A stretch of 64,000 nucleotides of DNA from Mixta gaviniae (lineage in GTDB: Bacteria; Pseudomonadota; Gammaproteobacteria; Enterobacterales; Enterobacteriaceae). Positions 15,222 to 23,845 of the stretch are shown piece by piece. A program made the translations under genes and the position numbers. The notes beneath the pieces were generated by a model that worked only from the letters and a program-made list of their open reading frames with translations, was not told the origin of the DNA and made no database searches. Each line of letters begins with the position of its first letter. The stretch's first letter is position 1. The stretch is from contig NZ_CP026377.1 in assembly GCF_002953195.1 (NCBI RefSeq), forward strand, positions 3,224,001 to 3,288,000, written 5' to 3'.

Positions 15222-15426
15222 AATGCCCCTGGAAAAAATAGAAGGGAAAGACCGCCGTATGCCTGTGGAGGATGAGTTAAGGCCTGTCAACTATAGGCTT
15301 TGTCATGAGGAAAGCAAATCTAACGCATGTTAAATGCAACTTAACCTCTCCAGCCTGTTTTTAATCTTTTAAACCATAAATTCACTTTTATTCCATTAAC
15401 TATCGCGCTATGCGTGAGGAGTTGTT

Positions 15427-15693
15427 ATGTCTGAAAAAGACCTGTTCAAGCCATGCGAAAGCAGCGGCGTCAGATATGCATCAAATATCTGCTGGATTCT
15501 TCGTGATTACCTACAAAATGGCATACCAAGAAGAAACAGCAAGGGGATTTACTCTTCATCTCCTGTGCGCATCTCTACTGGAGAGCATCTAGGGGAAAAG
15601 GTCTGCTATCACTCAGGAAAAGATGACCCGATTATCCTTAACGTATGTCCCTTTTGCGGTGGAAAGCTCCACTCAGTGAAAGACGAAGAATGA
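15427..15693 (+). CDS. Phage protein with C-terminal zinc ribbon, function unknown
   Basis: An 88-aa protein (MSEKDLFKPCESSGVRYASNICW...) ending with VCPFCGGKLH, half of a zinc ribbon. GAGGAG precedes the start. The conserved CPFCGGKL tail is shared by several small phage proteins. Function unknown. Confidence 0.65.
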   Translation: MSEKDLFKPCESSGVRYASNICWILRDYLQNGIPRRNSKGIYSSSPVRISTGEHLGEKVCYHSGKDDPIILNVCPFCGGKLHSVKDEE

Positions 15694-15764
15694 TCACCCC
15701 ACTCCACCTTCTCATCACCATCATTGCGATCATCATCGCCAGAGCAATATTTAATTATTTTTAA
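15690..15764 (+). CDS. 24-aa single-pass membrane peptide
   Basis: MITPLHLLITIIAIIIARAIFNYF, almost entirely one hydrophobic helix, overlapping the preceding stop by ATGA. Very short; listed because of the coupling and the clear transmembrane character. Confidence 0.4.
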   Translation: MITPLHLLITIIAIIIARAIFNYF

Positions 15765-15773
15765 GGAGCCATC

Positions 15774-15977
15774 ATGCGCGAGCTACGTGACGATTCCCTT
15801 GTTGACATGAAGTTCATGGTAGAGGATGCTGGGTTTACCCCGAAGTTCTTCTATTCTCAAATCAAGGCCGGCAAACTCAAGCCGCCAACAAAAATTGGTC
15901 GCGCCTCCCGCTGGGAGTATTGCGATTACAAATCCTGGAAGCAGTCCTACACCCAATCAAGCAGAACCGTAAATTGA
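15774..15977 (+). CDS. AlpA/Xis-like excisionase
   Basis: A 67-aa protein with an AlpA/MerR-type winged helix (DMKFMVEDAGFTPKFFYSQIKAGKLKPPTKIGRASRWEYCDYKSWK). Such proteins direct excision or activate an integrase. AAGGAG precedes the ATG. It is the last gene of the left operon; no intact integrase follows, and the next integrase-like sequence is decayed (16259). The integrase used with it may lie off the left edge. Confidence 0.72.
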   Translation: MRELRDDSLVDMKFMVEDAGFTPKFFYSQIKAGKLKPPTKIGRASRWEYCDYKSWKQSYTQSSRTVN

Positions 15978-15982
15978 CGCAT

Positions 15983-16079
15983 TGCGGGCATATATGCGGG
16001 CATAATATTTTACACACCAATAAAAACCATTATAAACCAACCCCCTGCGGCGCTAGTTTGATGTTTGCAGGGGACGCCA
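15983..16079. other. Candidate attachment-site region at the prophage end
   Basis: Two direct repeats TGCGGGCATA (15983-15992 and 15995-16004) resemble integrase or Xis arm sites. At 16069-16079 AGGGGACGCCA equals the last 11 bases of the E. coli-type tRNA-Glu gene, the usual core for tRNA-targeting integrases. An inverted repeat CCCCTGC/GCAGGGG (16042-16048, 16067-16073) overlaps it. The assignment as attR (or a tandem att) is inference. Confidence 0.45.
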
Positions 16080-16258
16080 AATGTTAGTCTCCCAACGTAT
16101 CTCAAAGTCTCTTTTACCCATTCCATTCAGTTGCTTAACTCAGTTTAATAGCCCACCTGCGTCTCCAGCCGGCTCACAAAATCCACAGTGTCATGTTGTT
16201 ACAATTGTTGGTATGTTTGGTTCGATAATGCAGATACCATCAGCCGAGGATTTTTACT

Positions 16259-16750
16259 ATGCCGCTCACTGAGTTAAAGGTAAGGAATGCGAAGGCTGCT
16301 GTGAAGCCCGTCAAAATGACAGACGGTAATGGTATGCATCTTTTGATCACCCCAAACGGTTCCAAATAGTGGCGTTTTCAGTATCGCTTTGGTAGCAAAC
16401 AAAAGATTCTTGCTCTCGGGGTTTATCCTGAGGTCACGTTATCAGAAGCCAGACGCAGAAGAGACGAAGCCAGATAACTCGTTGCAAACGGGGTCGCTCC
16501 AGGCGAAAAACGTAAAGCCGAAAAGGTGGAAATTAAAGGGCTGCTGACATTTGAATAAGTTGCTCAAGACTGGTATTCCAGTAACAGAACCAGGTCGGAA
16601 AGCCACAGGATTATTGTAATAAACAGCCTTGTGAGTCATTTATTCCCCATCATTGGCAATCGTAATATCACAGAACTCAAAACCCGTGACTTACTGGTTC
16701 TACTAAAAAAGACTGAAGCAACAGGTCACCTCGAACTCGCTTCGGTGATA
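16259..16750 (+). pseudogene. P4-type tyrosine integrase, decayed N-terminal fragment
   Basis: The frame reads MPLTELKVRNAKAAVKPVKM, then the DUF4102 N-terminal arm-binding domain (TDGNGMHLLI, WRFQYRFG, LALGVYPEVTLSEARRRRDEA) and the start of the core-binding domain (VAQDWYSSN, HLFPIIGNRNI, LLVLLKKTEATGHLELASV). Three in-frame stops interrupt it: TAG before WRFQ, TAA before LVANG and TAA before VAQDW. No frameshift is needed. Homology ends near 16750, so the catalytic domain is gone. It starts about 180 bp after the tRNA-Glu-like core, the normal place for such integrases. Confidence 0.88.
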
Positions 16751-16761
16751 ACAGTAAAGAC

Positions 16762-16929
16762 ATGCTCACGACTTTAAACAAAGCTGAGAAGGTTTCGTGT
16801 AAAGAGGCAGAGGTAAAAGGTACGTATCTCTGCAAAGTAGATACAGATATCACTCTGCCTTTAATGAAAACAAAATACAGAAAGCCTTTCACAGATTTGT
16901 ATGAGGCATGGATAATGAATTACAATTGA
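16762..16929 (+). CDS. 55-aa ORF, possibly a gene fragment
   Basis: MLTTLNKAEKVSCKEAEVKG... contains two cysteines and a DITLPLM stretch. The frame is open upstream (GDNSK before the Met), so this may be the tail of a larger lost gene joined to the integrase remnant. No ribosome site is obvious. Low confidence as an expressed gene. Confidence 0.3.
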   Translation: MLTTLNKAEKVSCKEAEVKGTYLCKVDTDITLPLMKTKYRKPFTDLYEAWIMNYN

Positions 16930-16960
16930 TTTATCGCAGATAAAATGAGTTAAATTCATT

Positions 16961-17287
16961 ATGAATAAGATGCAAATAGAAGAACTCCTTTTCAAAGAGG
17001 GCTTTACATCTAAAGAATTTTCCATAATACGTCAACAAGCTGAAAAATTGGGTTACTCGTATAGATGGCTTCTTCCCCAATTAAAAAAAAGATTCTTAGT
17101 TGCATTGATATTAATAGTCATTCTTTTTAGCGGGCTCGTTTATACAATTAATATCGGCACACAAGAAAACCTTGTATCTTATTCGATAACTTTGTTTACA
17201 GGCTTCACCATTTTTTATCTTTTCATTCCATTAAATCCTGCATATAAAGCATTTAAAGTTTTGAGAAAGCATTTTTATATTTTATAA
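16961..17287 (+). CDS. Small membrane protein, two transmembrane helices
   Basis: A 108-aa AT-rich gene. A charged N-terminal part (about 45 aa) precedes TM1 (FLVALILIVILFSGLVYTI) and TM2 (SITLFTGFTIFYLFIPL). It converges with the immunity gene at 17306. Low GC and isolation beside a toxin locus are typical of an orphan immunity protein, but this is inference. Function unknown. Confidence 0.6.
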   Translation: MNKMQIEELLFKEGFTSKEFSIIRQQAEKLGYSYRWLLPQLKKRFLVALILIVILFSGLVYTINIGTQENLVSYSITLFTGFTIFYLFIPLNPAYKAFKVLRKHFYIL

Positions 17288-17305
17288 AATCGCTAATGAA
17301 AACTT

Positions 17306-17578
17306 TCACTTTTTCAAGCGAAGAATCGCACTACCTCTTCCCCCAACTGCAATACATTCACCGCAAGACATATCTATGTAATACTTTATTGGATTAGGCA
17401 TACTTTCCATCATCCACGGGAGTTCCTCAGAAAATTTCATATCTGAGGTTGAAATAACCCAAACGGATTTACCATCAAAAGACGTTCTTTCAGCCTCATG
17501 AAAGCCTTCATCCCAACCATAACCAGCTTTGTTTGCATATTCTTTGGCAATTTCAATAGCTTTTCTGTCACTTATCAT
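17306..17578 (-). CDS. Probable immunity protein for the adjacent toxin
   Basis: A 90-aa acidic soluble protein (MISDRKAIEIAKEYANKAGYGW...) with the order helix, VWVISTSDM strand, then YYIDMSCGECIAVGG, a layout like the YrhB/Imm35-type small immunity proteins. It starts by ATGA overlap at the stop of the toxin gene, the classic toxin-immunity arrangement. It would bind and neutralise the metallopeptidase toxin in the producer. Family assignment is tentative. Confidence 0.62.
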   Translation of the reverse strand: MISDRKAIEIAKEYANKAGYGWDEGFHEAERTSFDGKSVWVISTSDMKFSEELPWMMESMPNPIKYYIDMSCGECIAVGGRGSAILRLKK

Positions 17579-18517
17579 TTTTGAACTCCATACCAGACAT
17601 TATACATTAACCCACCAACCACCACCGGGCCTAAAAGAATGCCTGCAGCTTCATGCCGCAACATTGTATAAGTGATTTCATAAGTATTGCCAAGAGGAAA
17701 TTTAAATCCTTCAATGATATACTCCCTGCTCATTCCTCTGGCCCTTAATAAGCCAATAGTTTCAGCCAGTGTCTCTTCCAGGTATCTAAGTATATACGAT
17801 TTAGTGTATGCACTTTGCCTCATAAATACTCTGAGTTCTCTCAATAGATAGAACTTAGGCGCAATCGCCATATGAACTTGCTCATGGTAAAGAGTAGAAA
17901 GCATCTGCAAGTAAGCGTCATCCTTCGACATTGCACCAGGGTAGTAGTTACGTCCAACTTCTACGTCCCCCAGGGTTTTGTTCCCCCTGAATAACGTCAC
18001 GATTCTTTGTAATTTTTATCTTAGGTGTATACCGCCATCCTCCATTACGAGGCAGGTTCATTTTCCTTTTAATATCAATGCTGTATCTCGGCATTTTTAC
18101 TCCTCTGAAAGGAGTTTTAAATGTGTCGCCAGGCTTCTTCTTTAAAAGAAGCGCAAGGACAGTATTGATTCCCAGCAGAGTGATCGCGTCTGCCAAATCC
18201 TTAGCAGCAGCCTCCAGATCGCCTTCGTTACGAGCAGAGTTAGTCTTCGTTGCAAAATCAAACAGCTTCTGAGCCGCTTCAAGCGCCACGCCCCCTACAG
18301 CCACCCAACCTACAATGAGAAGCACTAAATCAGCGATTTCACCAACCCCAAAAAAGTGCGCACCAGCCCAAACCACGATTACCCCCGCCATAGTTGCGAG
18401 AGTTGAGGGGGTAACCATTGCAAGAAGCTGTTGGCCAATGTCAGCCGGTAAAAGCACCGCCGCTTTCGAGATGACTAATTGTAGCCTTGACTGTATATCG
18501 CCTGGGATAGCTTCCAT
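17575..18517 (-). pseudogene. Polymorphic toxin with metallopeptidase-like C-terminus, split by one base
   Basis: Two overlapping frames, 17948-18517 (189 aa) and 17575-18000 (141 aa). The first has a membrane-helix-rich region (LATMAGVIVVWAGAHFFGVGEIADLVLLIVGWVAVGG) found as the leader of T6SS-type polymorphic toxins. The second carries YHEQVHMAIAP, a zinc HExxH motif, with a downstream Glu in YLEETLAETIGLL as possible third ligand. Reading GGGGG near 17980 as GGGG fuses them into one protein of about 310 aa (..RDVIQGNKTLGDVEVG..). The frameshift may be real or a sequencing indel. No secretion gene is adjacent. Confidence 0.7.
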
Positions 18518-18659
18518 ACTTTATCCTCAGTTATAATTTAAGCTAATTGTAGAATAACTCTCAGTATACCGCGTTAACCAGTAGTTTTGTTCCGCATGTT
18601 CGATTGAGCTGTCTTAAAAATAGAAATTTACTTAACATAAAGTATTATTTAAATGATTA

Positions 18660-18995
18660 TTAAAAACTCATAACATTAAAGCCATCATTTAGTTTAATGA
18701 AGAAAAAAACAGATTTAAAGGTTTCTCCTACAGCGAGCCTGCGGTCCAGAATTGCCAGGTCGCAGGCTTTGTCATGGCGATCCTGCCAGTCTGTGCCGGC
18801 AATCCCCTCGTCTGACCAATAGCGTTTGAACGCATAACGCCGGGCATCGCCTGAATAGTTGATGCTACCCTGCCCAAACAGATCATCTGAGTTTTTTGGA
18901 TAAACAACGTAGCCTTGTTCATCCAGCGTTACGACAAACCACAGATCATCCTGAGGCACGACATCACAGATGCTACTGATCTTTACTCTTTTCAT
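18660..18995 (-). CDS. Hypothetical protein, function unknown
   Basis: A 111-aa protein (MKRVKISSICDVVPQDDLWFVV...) with strand-rich N-terminus and a WSDEGIAGTDWQDRHDKAC segment. It lies between the toxin locus and yaiL and shares the lower GC of the island. No family recognised. Confidence 0.55.
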   Translation of the reverse strand: MKRVKISSICDVVPQDDLWFVVTLDEQGYVVYPKNSDDLFGQGSINYSGDARRYAFKRYWSDEGIAGTDWQDRHDKACDLAILDRRLAVGETFKSVFFFIKLNDGFNVMSF

Positions 18996-19097
18996 TTCGC
19001 AGTCCCTATGCTGAAAGTAAGATAAATCCTAACGGGAAAGTCGAACAAGAGGAAGCAAATCGATTAGCTTATTGCCTTCAACGCCTCGCCATGCCCG

Positions 19098-19259
19098 TTA
19101 TTCTCCGTTCAGTAAACGCACCGCCGCCCTGTTTTCATCGGCATCTTTAGTCGGGTTTTAGACTGTTGTCATGTTATTACCACTGCTGTTCCGAACAGGT
19201 TGCGTCCCGCCATTGTCCACAACCTGATACGTGTCCGATGCATCTTCTGTAGCGTTCAT
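19098..19259 (-). pseudogene. Short reading frame with an internal stop, gene remnant
   Basis: The minus strand reads MNATEDASDTYQVVDNGG...NNMTTV, a TAA, then continues in frame NPTKDADENRAAVRLLNGE before a second TAA. The even composition on both sides of the stop suggests a decayed C-terminal fragment. Apart from this I see nothing in the 19000-19328 interval. Confidence 0.25.
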
Positions 19260-19328
19260 TATTTGCTTAATAGCCTCAATTTTTACCGATATAATCCCAA
19301 TAACTATTCAACGGATTCAGAAGCGAAA

Positions 19329-19868
19329 ATGACCAAACTCACCTTACAAGAGCAGATGCTGAAAGCAGGATTAGTCACCAGCAAAAAAGTGGCCAAAGTC
19401 CAGAGAACGGCGAAAAAATCGCGCGTTCAGGCGCGCGAGGCGCGGGAAGCGGTAGAAGAGAATAAAAAAGCGCAGCTTGAGCGTGATAAACAGCTGAACG
19501 AGCAGCAAAAACAAGCGGTGTTAGCCAAAGAATATAAAGCGCAGGTTAAGCAGCTGATTGAAATGAACCGAATCAGCCTGCCAAAAGGCGATATCGCCTT
19601 TAACTTTACTGACAATAACCGCATTAAAAAAATGATGGTGGATAAGCTGACTCAGGCTCAGCTGATCGGCGGTCGTCTCGCCATTGCGCGCCTGGCGGTT
19701 GATAACAATGGAGAGAGCGCATACGCGATTATCCCCGCCAGCGTAGCCGATAAAATTGCGCAGCGTGATGCGGACGCGATTGTATTAAATAATGCCCTGA
19801 GCCAGGAAGAGGAAGAGAAAGACGATCCGTATGCCGATTTCCAGGTACCTGATGATTTGATGTGGTAA
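19329..19868 (+). CDS. yaiL: YaiL family (DUF2058) nucleoid/polynucleotide-associated protein
   Basis: A 179-aa DUF2058 protein: MTKLTLQEQMLKAGLVTSKK, a highly charged coiled segment (residues 20-75), then FNFTDNNRIKKMMVD and LAIARLAVDNNG. E. coli YaiL has the same architecture and length; its role is poorly defined. The frame extends upstream to 19200, but the family start is the ATG at 19329. The first unambiguous backbone gene to the right of the island. Confidence 0.92.
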   Translation: MTKLTLQEQMLKAGLVTSKKVAKVQRTAKKSRVQAREAREAVEENKKAQLERDKQLNEQQKQAVLAKEYKAQVKQLIEMNRISLPKGDIAFNFTDNNRIKKMMVDKLTQAQLIGGRLAIARLAVDNNGESAYAIIPASVADKIAQRDADAIVLNNALSQEEEEKDDPYADFQVPDDLMW

Positions 19869-19946
19869 GCGGCGATGCTGGCGGGCTTGGGCCCGCCAGG
19901 CGCTATAAAGCCCTGTGGCACGCGCCGCGTTCGTGCTGCGGCGCCT

Positions 19947-20641
19947 TCAGAACGGACAGGCGGTATGGGCGTTAATCGGTTGCTGGCTGACAGGATGCAC
20001 AAAATGCAGCGCGCTGGCATGCAGCATCAGCCGCGGAGCCTGCGCGGATCCCGGCAGCAGGCGTCCGCCATACAAGTCACAGCCTAAAATGGGATGGCCC
20101 AGATGCTGGCAGTGAATGCGTAGCTGATGGGTCCGCCCGGTCTCCGGCGTAAGCGCTACCCGCGTCAACGGCAGTAACCTGCCCTCTTCCCCTCCCGATA
20201 AAAGCGCTCGATAACCTGGTAACGGGAGCGAGCAGGCTTGCCGCGGCTGGCGCAAATCGACATACGCGGGAACAGCGCCGGATCTTTGGCAATCGCCGCG
20301 TCTATCACCCCTTCGTCATCACGCAGATGGCCGCAGAGCAGCGCGTGGTAGCGCTTACTTACCGTACGCTGGCTGAACTGCTGGCAGAGGGCAGCGTTGA
20401 TCGCCTTATTGCGGGCAATCACCATCACGCCGGACGTACCAAAATCAAGGCGATGGACCAGCGTGCAGCCGGGAAAGATCTGTACCAGTCGGTAATGCAC
20501 CGAATCAAGATTGCAGGCATTTTTCCCCGAAAGGCTAAGCAGCCCGGCAGGTTTATTGATAAGCGCCAGGTGATCGTCCTGGTAGATGATCGCTATCGGG
20601 TCATGGCACGGCGGAGCGATAAAAGTATCGGAAATGGTAGA
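19947..20641 (-). pseudogene. RluA-family pseudouridine synthase, frameshifted
   Basis: The 5' frame (to about 20170) has IIYQDDHLALINKPAGLLSL and the catalytic HRLDFGTSGVMV with its Asp; the 3' frame (19947-20255) has VALTPETGRTHQLRIHCQHLGHPILGCDLYG and runs to the end. Adding one G to the GGGG run near 20195 on the coding strand restores YREGEEGRLLPLTRVALT. The enzyme isomerises uridine in rRNA or tRNA. The start is uncertain; MSTISDT at 20641 fits family length, and the frame is open to 20785. Sequencing error or recent mutation cannot be told apart here. Confidence 0.85.
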
Positions 20642-20885
20642 CATCAGGCTGCCCGCAGAGAAAGGGGGCGGATAATAACCAATTATCCCTCCGCTGGCGA
20701 ATCTGGCTGTTAGATGGCTGGCAGTTGCGGCGAGCCTTTCCGTTATTTCATGGTTTTTAGCCGCTGCGCCTCGTCTGTTGCACATTAATCGTCCAGACTG
20801 AAAGCAAAGACGTAGTGCGCGCGGGCATTGTGCTTTACACTGCGCGCTGCAAAAATTGAGTAGATAAACGATTAATCAGGCGGTA

Positions 20886-21368
20886 ATGGCGATGAACGGA
20901 ACGATCACAACGTGGTTTGGAGATAAAGGTTTTGGATTTATCAAAGATGAAAACGGCGATAACCGTTATTTTCATGTGATTAAGGTCGCTAACCCTGATC
21001 TGATTAAGAAAGACGCGGCGGTGACGTTTGAACCCACCACAAACAACAAGGGCCTGTCAGCCTACGCGGTGAAGGTCATCCCGGAAAGCAAATATATCTA
21101 TATCGCCGGCGAGCGTCTGAAGCTTACCTCGATCAAATCTTACCTGGTATACAGCGAAGAAGTGCCCGCCGATGCGCCGATTGATAAAGAAAATACGGTG
21201 CTGTCTGTGGGGATGCTGATGAACAGCATCAGGCCGAAATCCGCCGCGAAGCCGGGTGAAATGCGCTCGCTGAAAAAACTGGCGATCACCACTTTCCAGG
21301 GCAGCACATTAATCTTCTCTGAAGATGAGATTGACGTGGACGCCACGGTGAAGATGCTTAAGCTCTGA
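20886..21368 (+). CDS. Cold-shock-domain protein with C-terminal extension
   Basis: A 160-aa protein. Residues 1-70 form a cold-shock domain (GTITTWFGDKGFGFIKDENGDNRYFHV, containing RNP-like motifs), followed by a C-terminal 90-residue domain (YIAGERLKLTSIKSYLVYSEEVP ... ITTFQGSTLIFSEDEIDVD) not found in classical CspA proteins. Probable RNA/DNA binding. ATG at 20886 has AGGCGG upstream; 20892 is an alternative. Confidence 0.82.
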   Translation: MAMNGTITTWFGDKGFGFIKDENGDNRYFHVIKVANPDLIKKDAAVTFEPTTNNKGLSAYAVKVIPESKYIYIAGERLKLTSIKSYLVYSEEVPADAPIDKENTVLSVGMLMNSIRPKSAAKPGEMRSLKKLAITTFQGSTLIFSEDEIDVDATVKMLKL

Positions 21369-21621
21369 CGCCATTCAGCATGGCGCCGTGCCGTCATCCT
21401 GCGCCGTGACCGGCGCAGCTGCGGCCACGTTAAAGCCTGGGTGCGGTGATAGCGGCCTTCGCTCCGCGTTCACGCACACCTGCCCCCAGCCTTCCCTTCT
21501 CTTCGCCGCGCTGGCGATAACGCATCAGAAAAAGTCAGCCACTGGCGCCGAATAATACCCCTGTAATCAACAGGTTAATTTTCCAGGGCGCTAAAAAGCA
21601 TTAGATACCTTTAACTATCTC
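21369..21621. other. Intergenic region, nothing coding seen
   Basis: About 250 bases between the cold-shock-domain gene and the chemoreceptor promoter. No convincing ORF, repeat or strong terminator. Confidence 0.5.
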
Positions 21622-21648
21622 TCAAGAAGCCTGCACAACGACCGATAA
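21622..21648 (+). promoter_or_regulatory. Sigma-28 (FliA) promoter of the chemoreceptor gene
   Basis: TCAAGAAG (21622-21629), 11-base spacer, ACCGATAA (21641-21648), compared with the flagellar sigma consensus TAAAGTTT-N11-GCCGATAA. It lies 34 bases before the start codon. Confidence 0.8.
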
Positions 21649-21681
21649 CGTTAATCTCCCCACACGGATCTTAGGGTTATT

Positions 21682-23238
21682 ATGAACATTGTGAAAAAGC
21701 TTCTGGTCACCTTCGTTATCTTCGGCTGTGCGGTCGTTACCGTCGGCGCATTCGCGCTTTACGCGCTTAAGGGCGCCAATACGCGCTTTGAGTACGTGAT
21801 GGATAACAGCCTGCCGAGCGTACAGGTACTGGATCAAATTCTGCAGGCGCGCGAAAGCGCCCGACGCAATATTTATATGGCGCTGATCAGCGCGGAAAAA
21901 GCGGAAACGGCAAAGTATGTCGCCGCCACCCGCAGCGATCTGCAAAACGTTGGCAAGCTGCTGAATGATTATCAGGGGCGTTATATCAGCGATGCGACCG
22001 ATGCGCAGCTGACCCGGGAAAACATCAAATTGCTGGCCGCCTATCAGGCGATCGTCAACCAGCTGCTTGCGCGCTATGAGCGGCAGGGGCTGGACGCGGT
22101 GCGTCCTTTGCTGGCGGAAAATGGCGAAGTGGCGGAAAACTCGCGGCTGTTCTCCGGCCGTCTGCAGCAGCAGATCGATTATAACTATCAGATTGCAGAG
22201 AAATTCAATCAGCAGAACCAGCGCAGCTTCACACACACCCTGTTGCTGCTGATCGCAATTATTGTGGTCTCCGGCGCGCTGGCCGGCGCGCTGGCGCTGA
22301 CCGTATTGCGCTATATCTCAGCCAGCCTCTCCCATTTTCAGTCGCGCATGCAGCTGATCAACGATTCCATGGATCTGCGGATTCGCGTCGAGCTGGATAA
22401 AAATGATGAGATTGGCCTGACCGCCAGAGCCTTTAACGCACTGATCGGCCGCATGCAGGAAATCCTGCAAACGATCCAGATGGCGAGTACGCAGGTGGAT
22501 GTCGCTTCGGCAGAAATCGCCGCCAGCAATGAAGATCTCTCTTCGCGTACCGAGCAGCAGGCAGCGGCGCTGGAAGAAACCGCCGCCAGCATGAACCAGC
22601 TCGCGGTGACCGTTGGCCATAATGTCGATAACGCCAAATCTGCTGACAGCCTGATGGGTGATGCCGAATCGATCTTCCGTCAGGGTGACGCCGAGCTAAA
22701 AAAACTGCAGCAGTCGATGCAGGCGATCTCCCTCTCCTCTAACCGTATTGCGGAAATTACCTCGATTATCGACAGCATCGCCTTCCAGACCAATATCCTG
22801 GCGTTGAATGCGGCGGTCGAGGCGGCGCGCGCTGGAGAAAACGGCCGCGGCTTCGCTGTGGTGGCGGGCGAAGTGCGCACCCTGTCCCAGCGTTCGGCTG
22901 GCGCGGCTAAAGATATTAAGAGGCTGATCGATGAAGCGCTCGGCAATATCAGCACCGGGGTAAAATTTGCGGAAGGCGTCTCCGGAAAAATGGCTCAGGC
23001 ACTGGATGCCGTGACCGGAACCTCGCAGATTATCGGCCAGGTTTCGCATTCTTCAACGGAGCAGAGCTTCGGTATCGATCAGGTGAACGTGGCGGTAGGC
23101 CAGATGGAAACCGTGCTGCAGCAGAATGCGGCGATGGTGCAGCAGATGTCATCCGCCGCATTTTCTCTCAGCGAGCAGGCGAACAAGCTGCTGGGCAGTG
23201 TCAGCGTGTTTAAAATTGAGAAGGCAGCAACAGCGTAA
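21682..23238 (+). CDS. Methyl-accepting chemotaxis protein
   Basis: A 518-aa transmembrane chemoreceptor. TM1 spans residues about 7-29, a four-helix-bundle periplasmic ligand domain follows, TM2 is at about 190-212, then HAMP and a cytoplasmic signalling domain. The conserved hairpin reads IIDSIAFQTNILALNAAVEAA..GRGFAVVAGEVR. It should signal through CheA/CheW. The protein ends KIEKAATA and lacks the NWETF-type pentapeptide that tethers CheR/CheB, so it is probably a minor receptor depending on others for adaptation. The ligand cannot be predicted. Confidence 0.95.
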   Translation: MNIVKKLLVTFVIFGCAVVTVGAFALYALKGANTRFEYVMDNSLPSVQVLDQILQARESARRNIYMALISAEKAETAKYVAATRSDLQNVGKLLNDYQGRYISDATDAQLTRENIKLLAAYQAIVNQLLARYERQGLDAVRPLLAENGEVAENSRLFSGRLQQQIDYNYQIAEKFNQQNQRSFTHTLLLLIAIIVVSGALAGALALTVLRYISASLSHFQSRMQLINDSMDLRIRVELDKNDEIGLTARAFNALIGRMQEILQTIQMASTQVDVASAEIAASNEDLSSRTEQQAAALEETAASMNQLAVTVGHNVDNAKSADSLMGDAESIFRQGDAELKKLQQSMQAISLSSNRIAEITSIIDSIAFQTNILALNAAVEAARAGENGRGFAVVAGEVRTLSQRSAGAAKDIKRLIDEALGNISTGVKFAEGVSGKMAQALDAVTGTSQIIGQVSHSSTEQSFGIDQVNVAVGQMETVLQQNAAMVQQMSSAAFSLSEQANKLLGSVSVFKIEKAATA

Positions 23239-23440
23239 TAGGCTGGCACAACACCGACTGGCATAAGATGGCGAAAAGAGTGTGGCGCAGAACGGCGTAA
23301 AGTTGCGAATGCGATGCGCTACATGCTGGCGTAAGGTTAAGAAAGCGGTGCGATGCAGACCAGAGTAAAGTGATGAAACCGTGCGGCGCAACCCTGCAGG
23401 CAACGCTTTTTGGCAGGCCCTCCTGGCCTGCCGATCAAGC

Positions 23441-23686
23441 TTAGCGCGCCTGGCGCCAGGCGCTCAGGTTAGCGCGCTGTGGCTGGTTTATCGCTTTCCT
23501 TGCCCGCCAGTAAAGCAGTACTCGGTCATCGTCGCCCTCATGATCGGCCATGGAGAGCAGTTTCAGTGAAAGGGTTGATTTATTCACCGGTTGGCTGGCT
23601 TCACTCAGTTCAACAACCGCCCGACCGATCAAACAGCAGACGTCATCCTCTTCTTTCATGATGGATTCATATGCTCGGTCTTTCAT
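23441..23686 (-). CDS. YmgB/AriR-family connector-like protein
   Basis: An 81-aa protein with EEDDVCCLIGRAVVELSEASQPVNKSTLSLKLLSMA, similar in pattern to YmgB (AriR), a small helical dimer linked to biofilm and acid resistance through the Rcs system in E. coli. GGAGGAAAT precedes the ATG. It is longer at the C-terminus (RARKAINQPQRANLSAWRQAR) than YmgB. Assignment rests on short similarity only. Confidence 0.6.
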   Translation of the reverse strand: MKDRAYESIMKEEDDVCCLIGRAVVELSEASQPVNKSTLSLKLLSMADHEGDDDRVLLYWRARKAINQPQRANLSAWRQAR

Positions 23687-23845
23687 ATTTCCTCCTGTAT
23701 GTAAATATTAAGCCTGGCACAGAGAATAATTTCGTGCTGCAACCGTCTCGCATATGAAATATATTGCAACGCTTATTGAGCTTTGCTTGCGATTTCCTGC
23801 GGTAATCAGGCAAAAAGTTAGCGCCGGAGCGCTTGAGGAGAGGTT

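Noticed and set aside
16259..16600. Stop-codon readthrough or recoding of the integrase
   Set aside because: The three stops differ in context and the C-terminal catalytic domain is missing, so simple decay explains the data.
17948..18000. Programmed ribosomal frameshift in the toxin
   Set aside because: The run is a plain G5 without a slippery heptamer or obvious downstream pseudoknot, and two other genes in the window show the same kind of homopolymer break.
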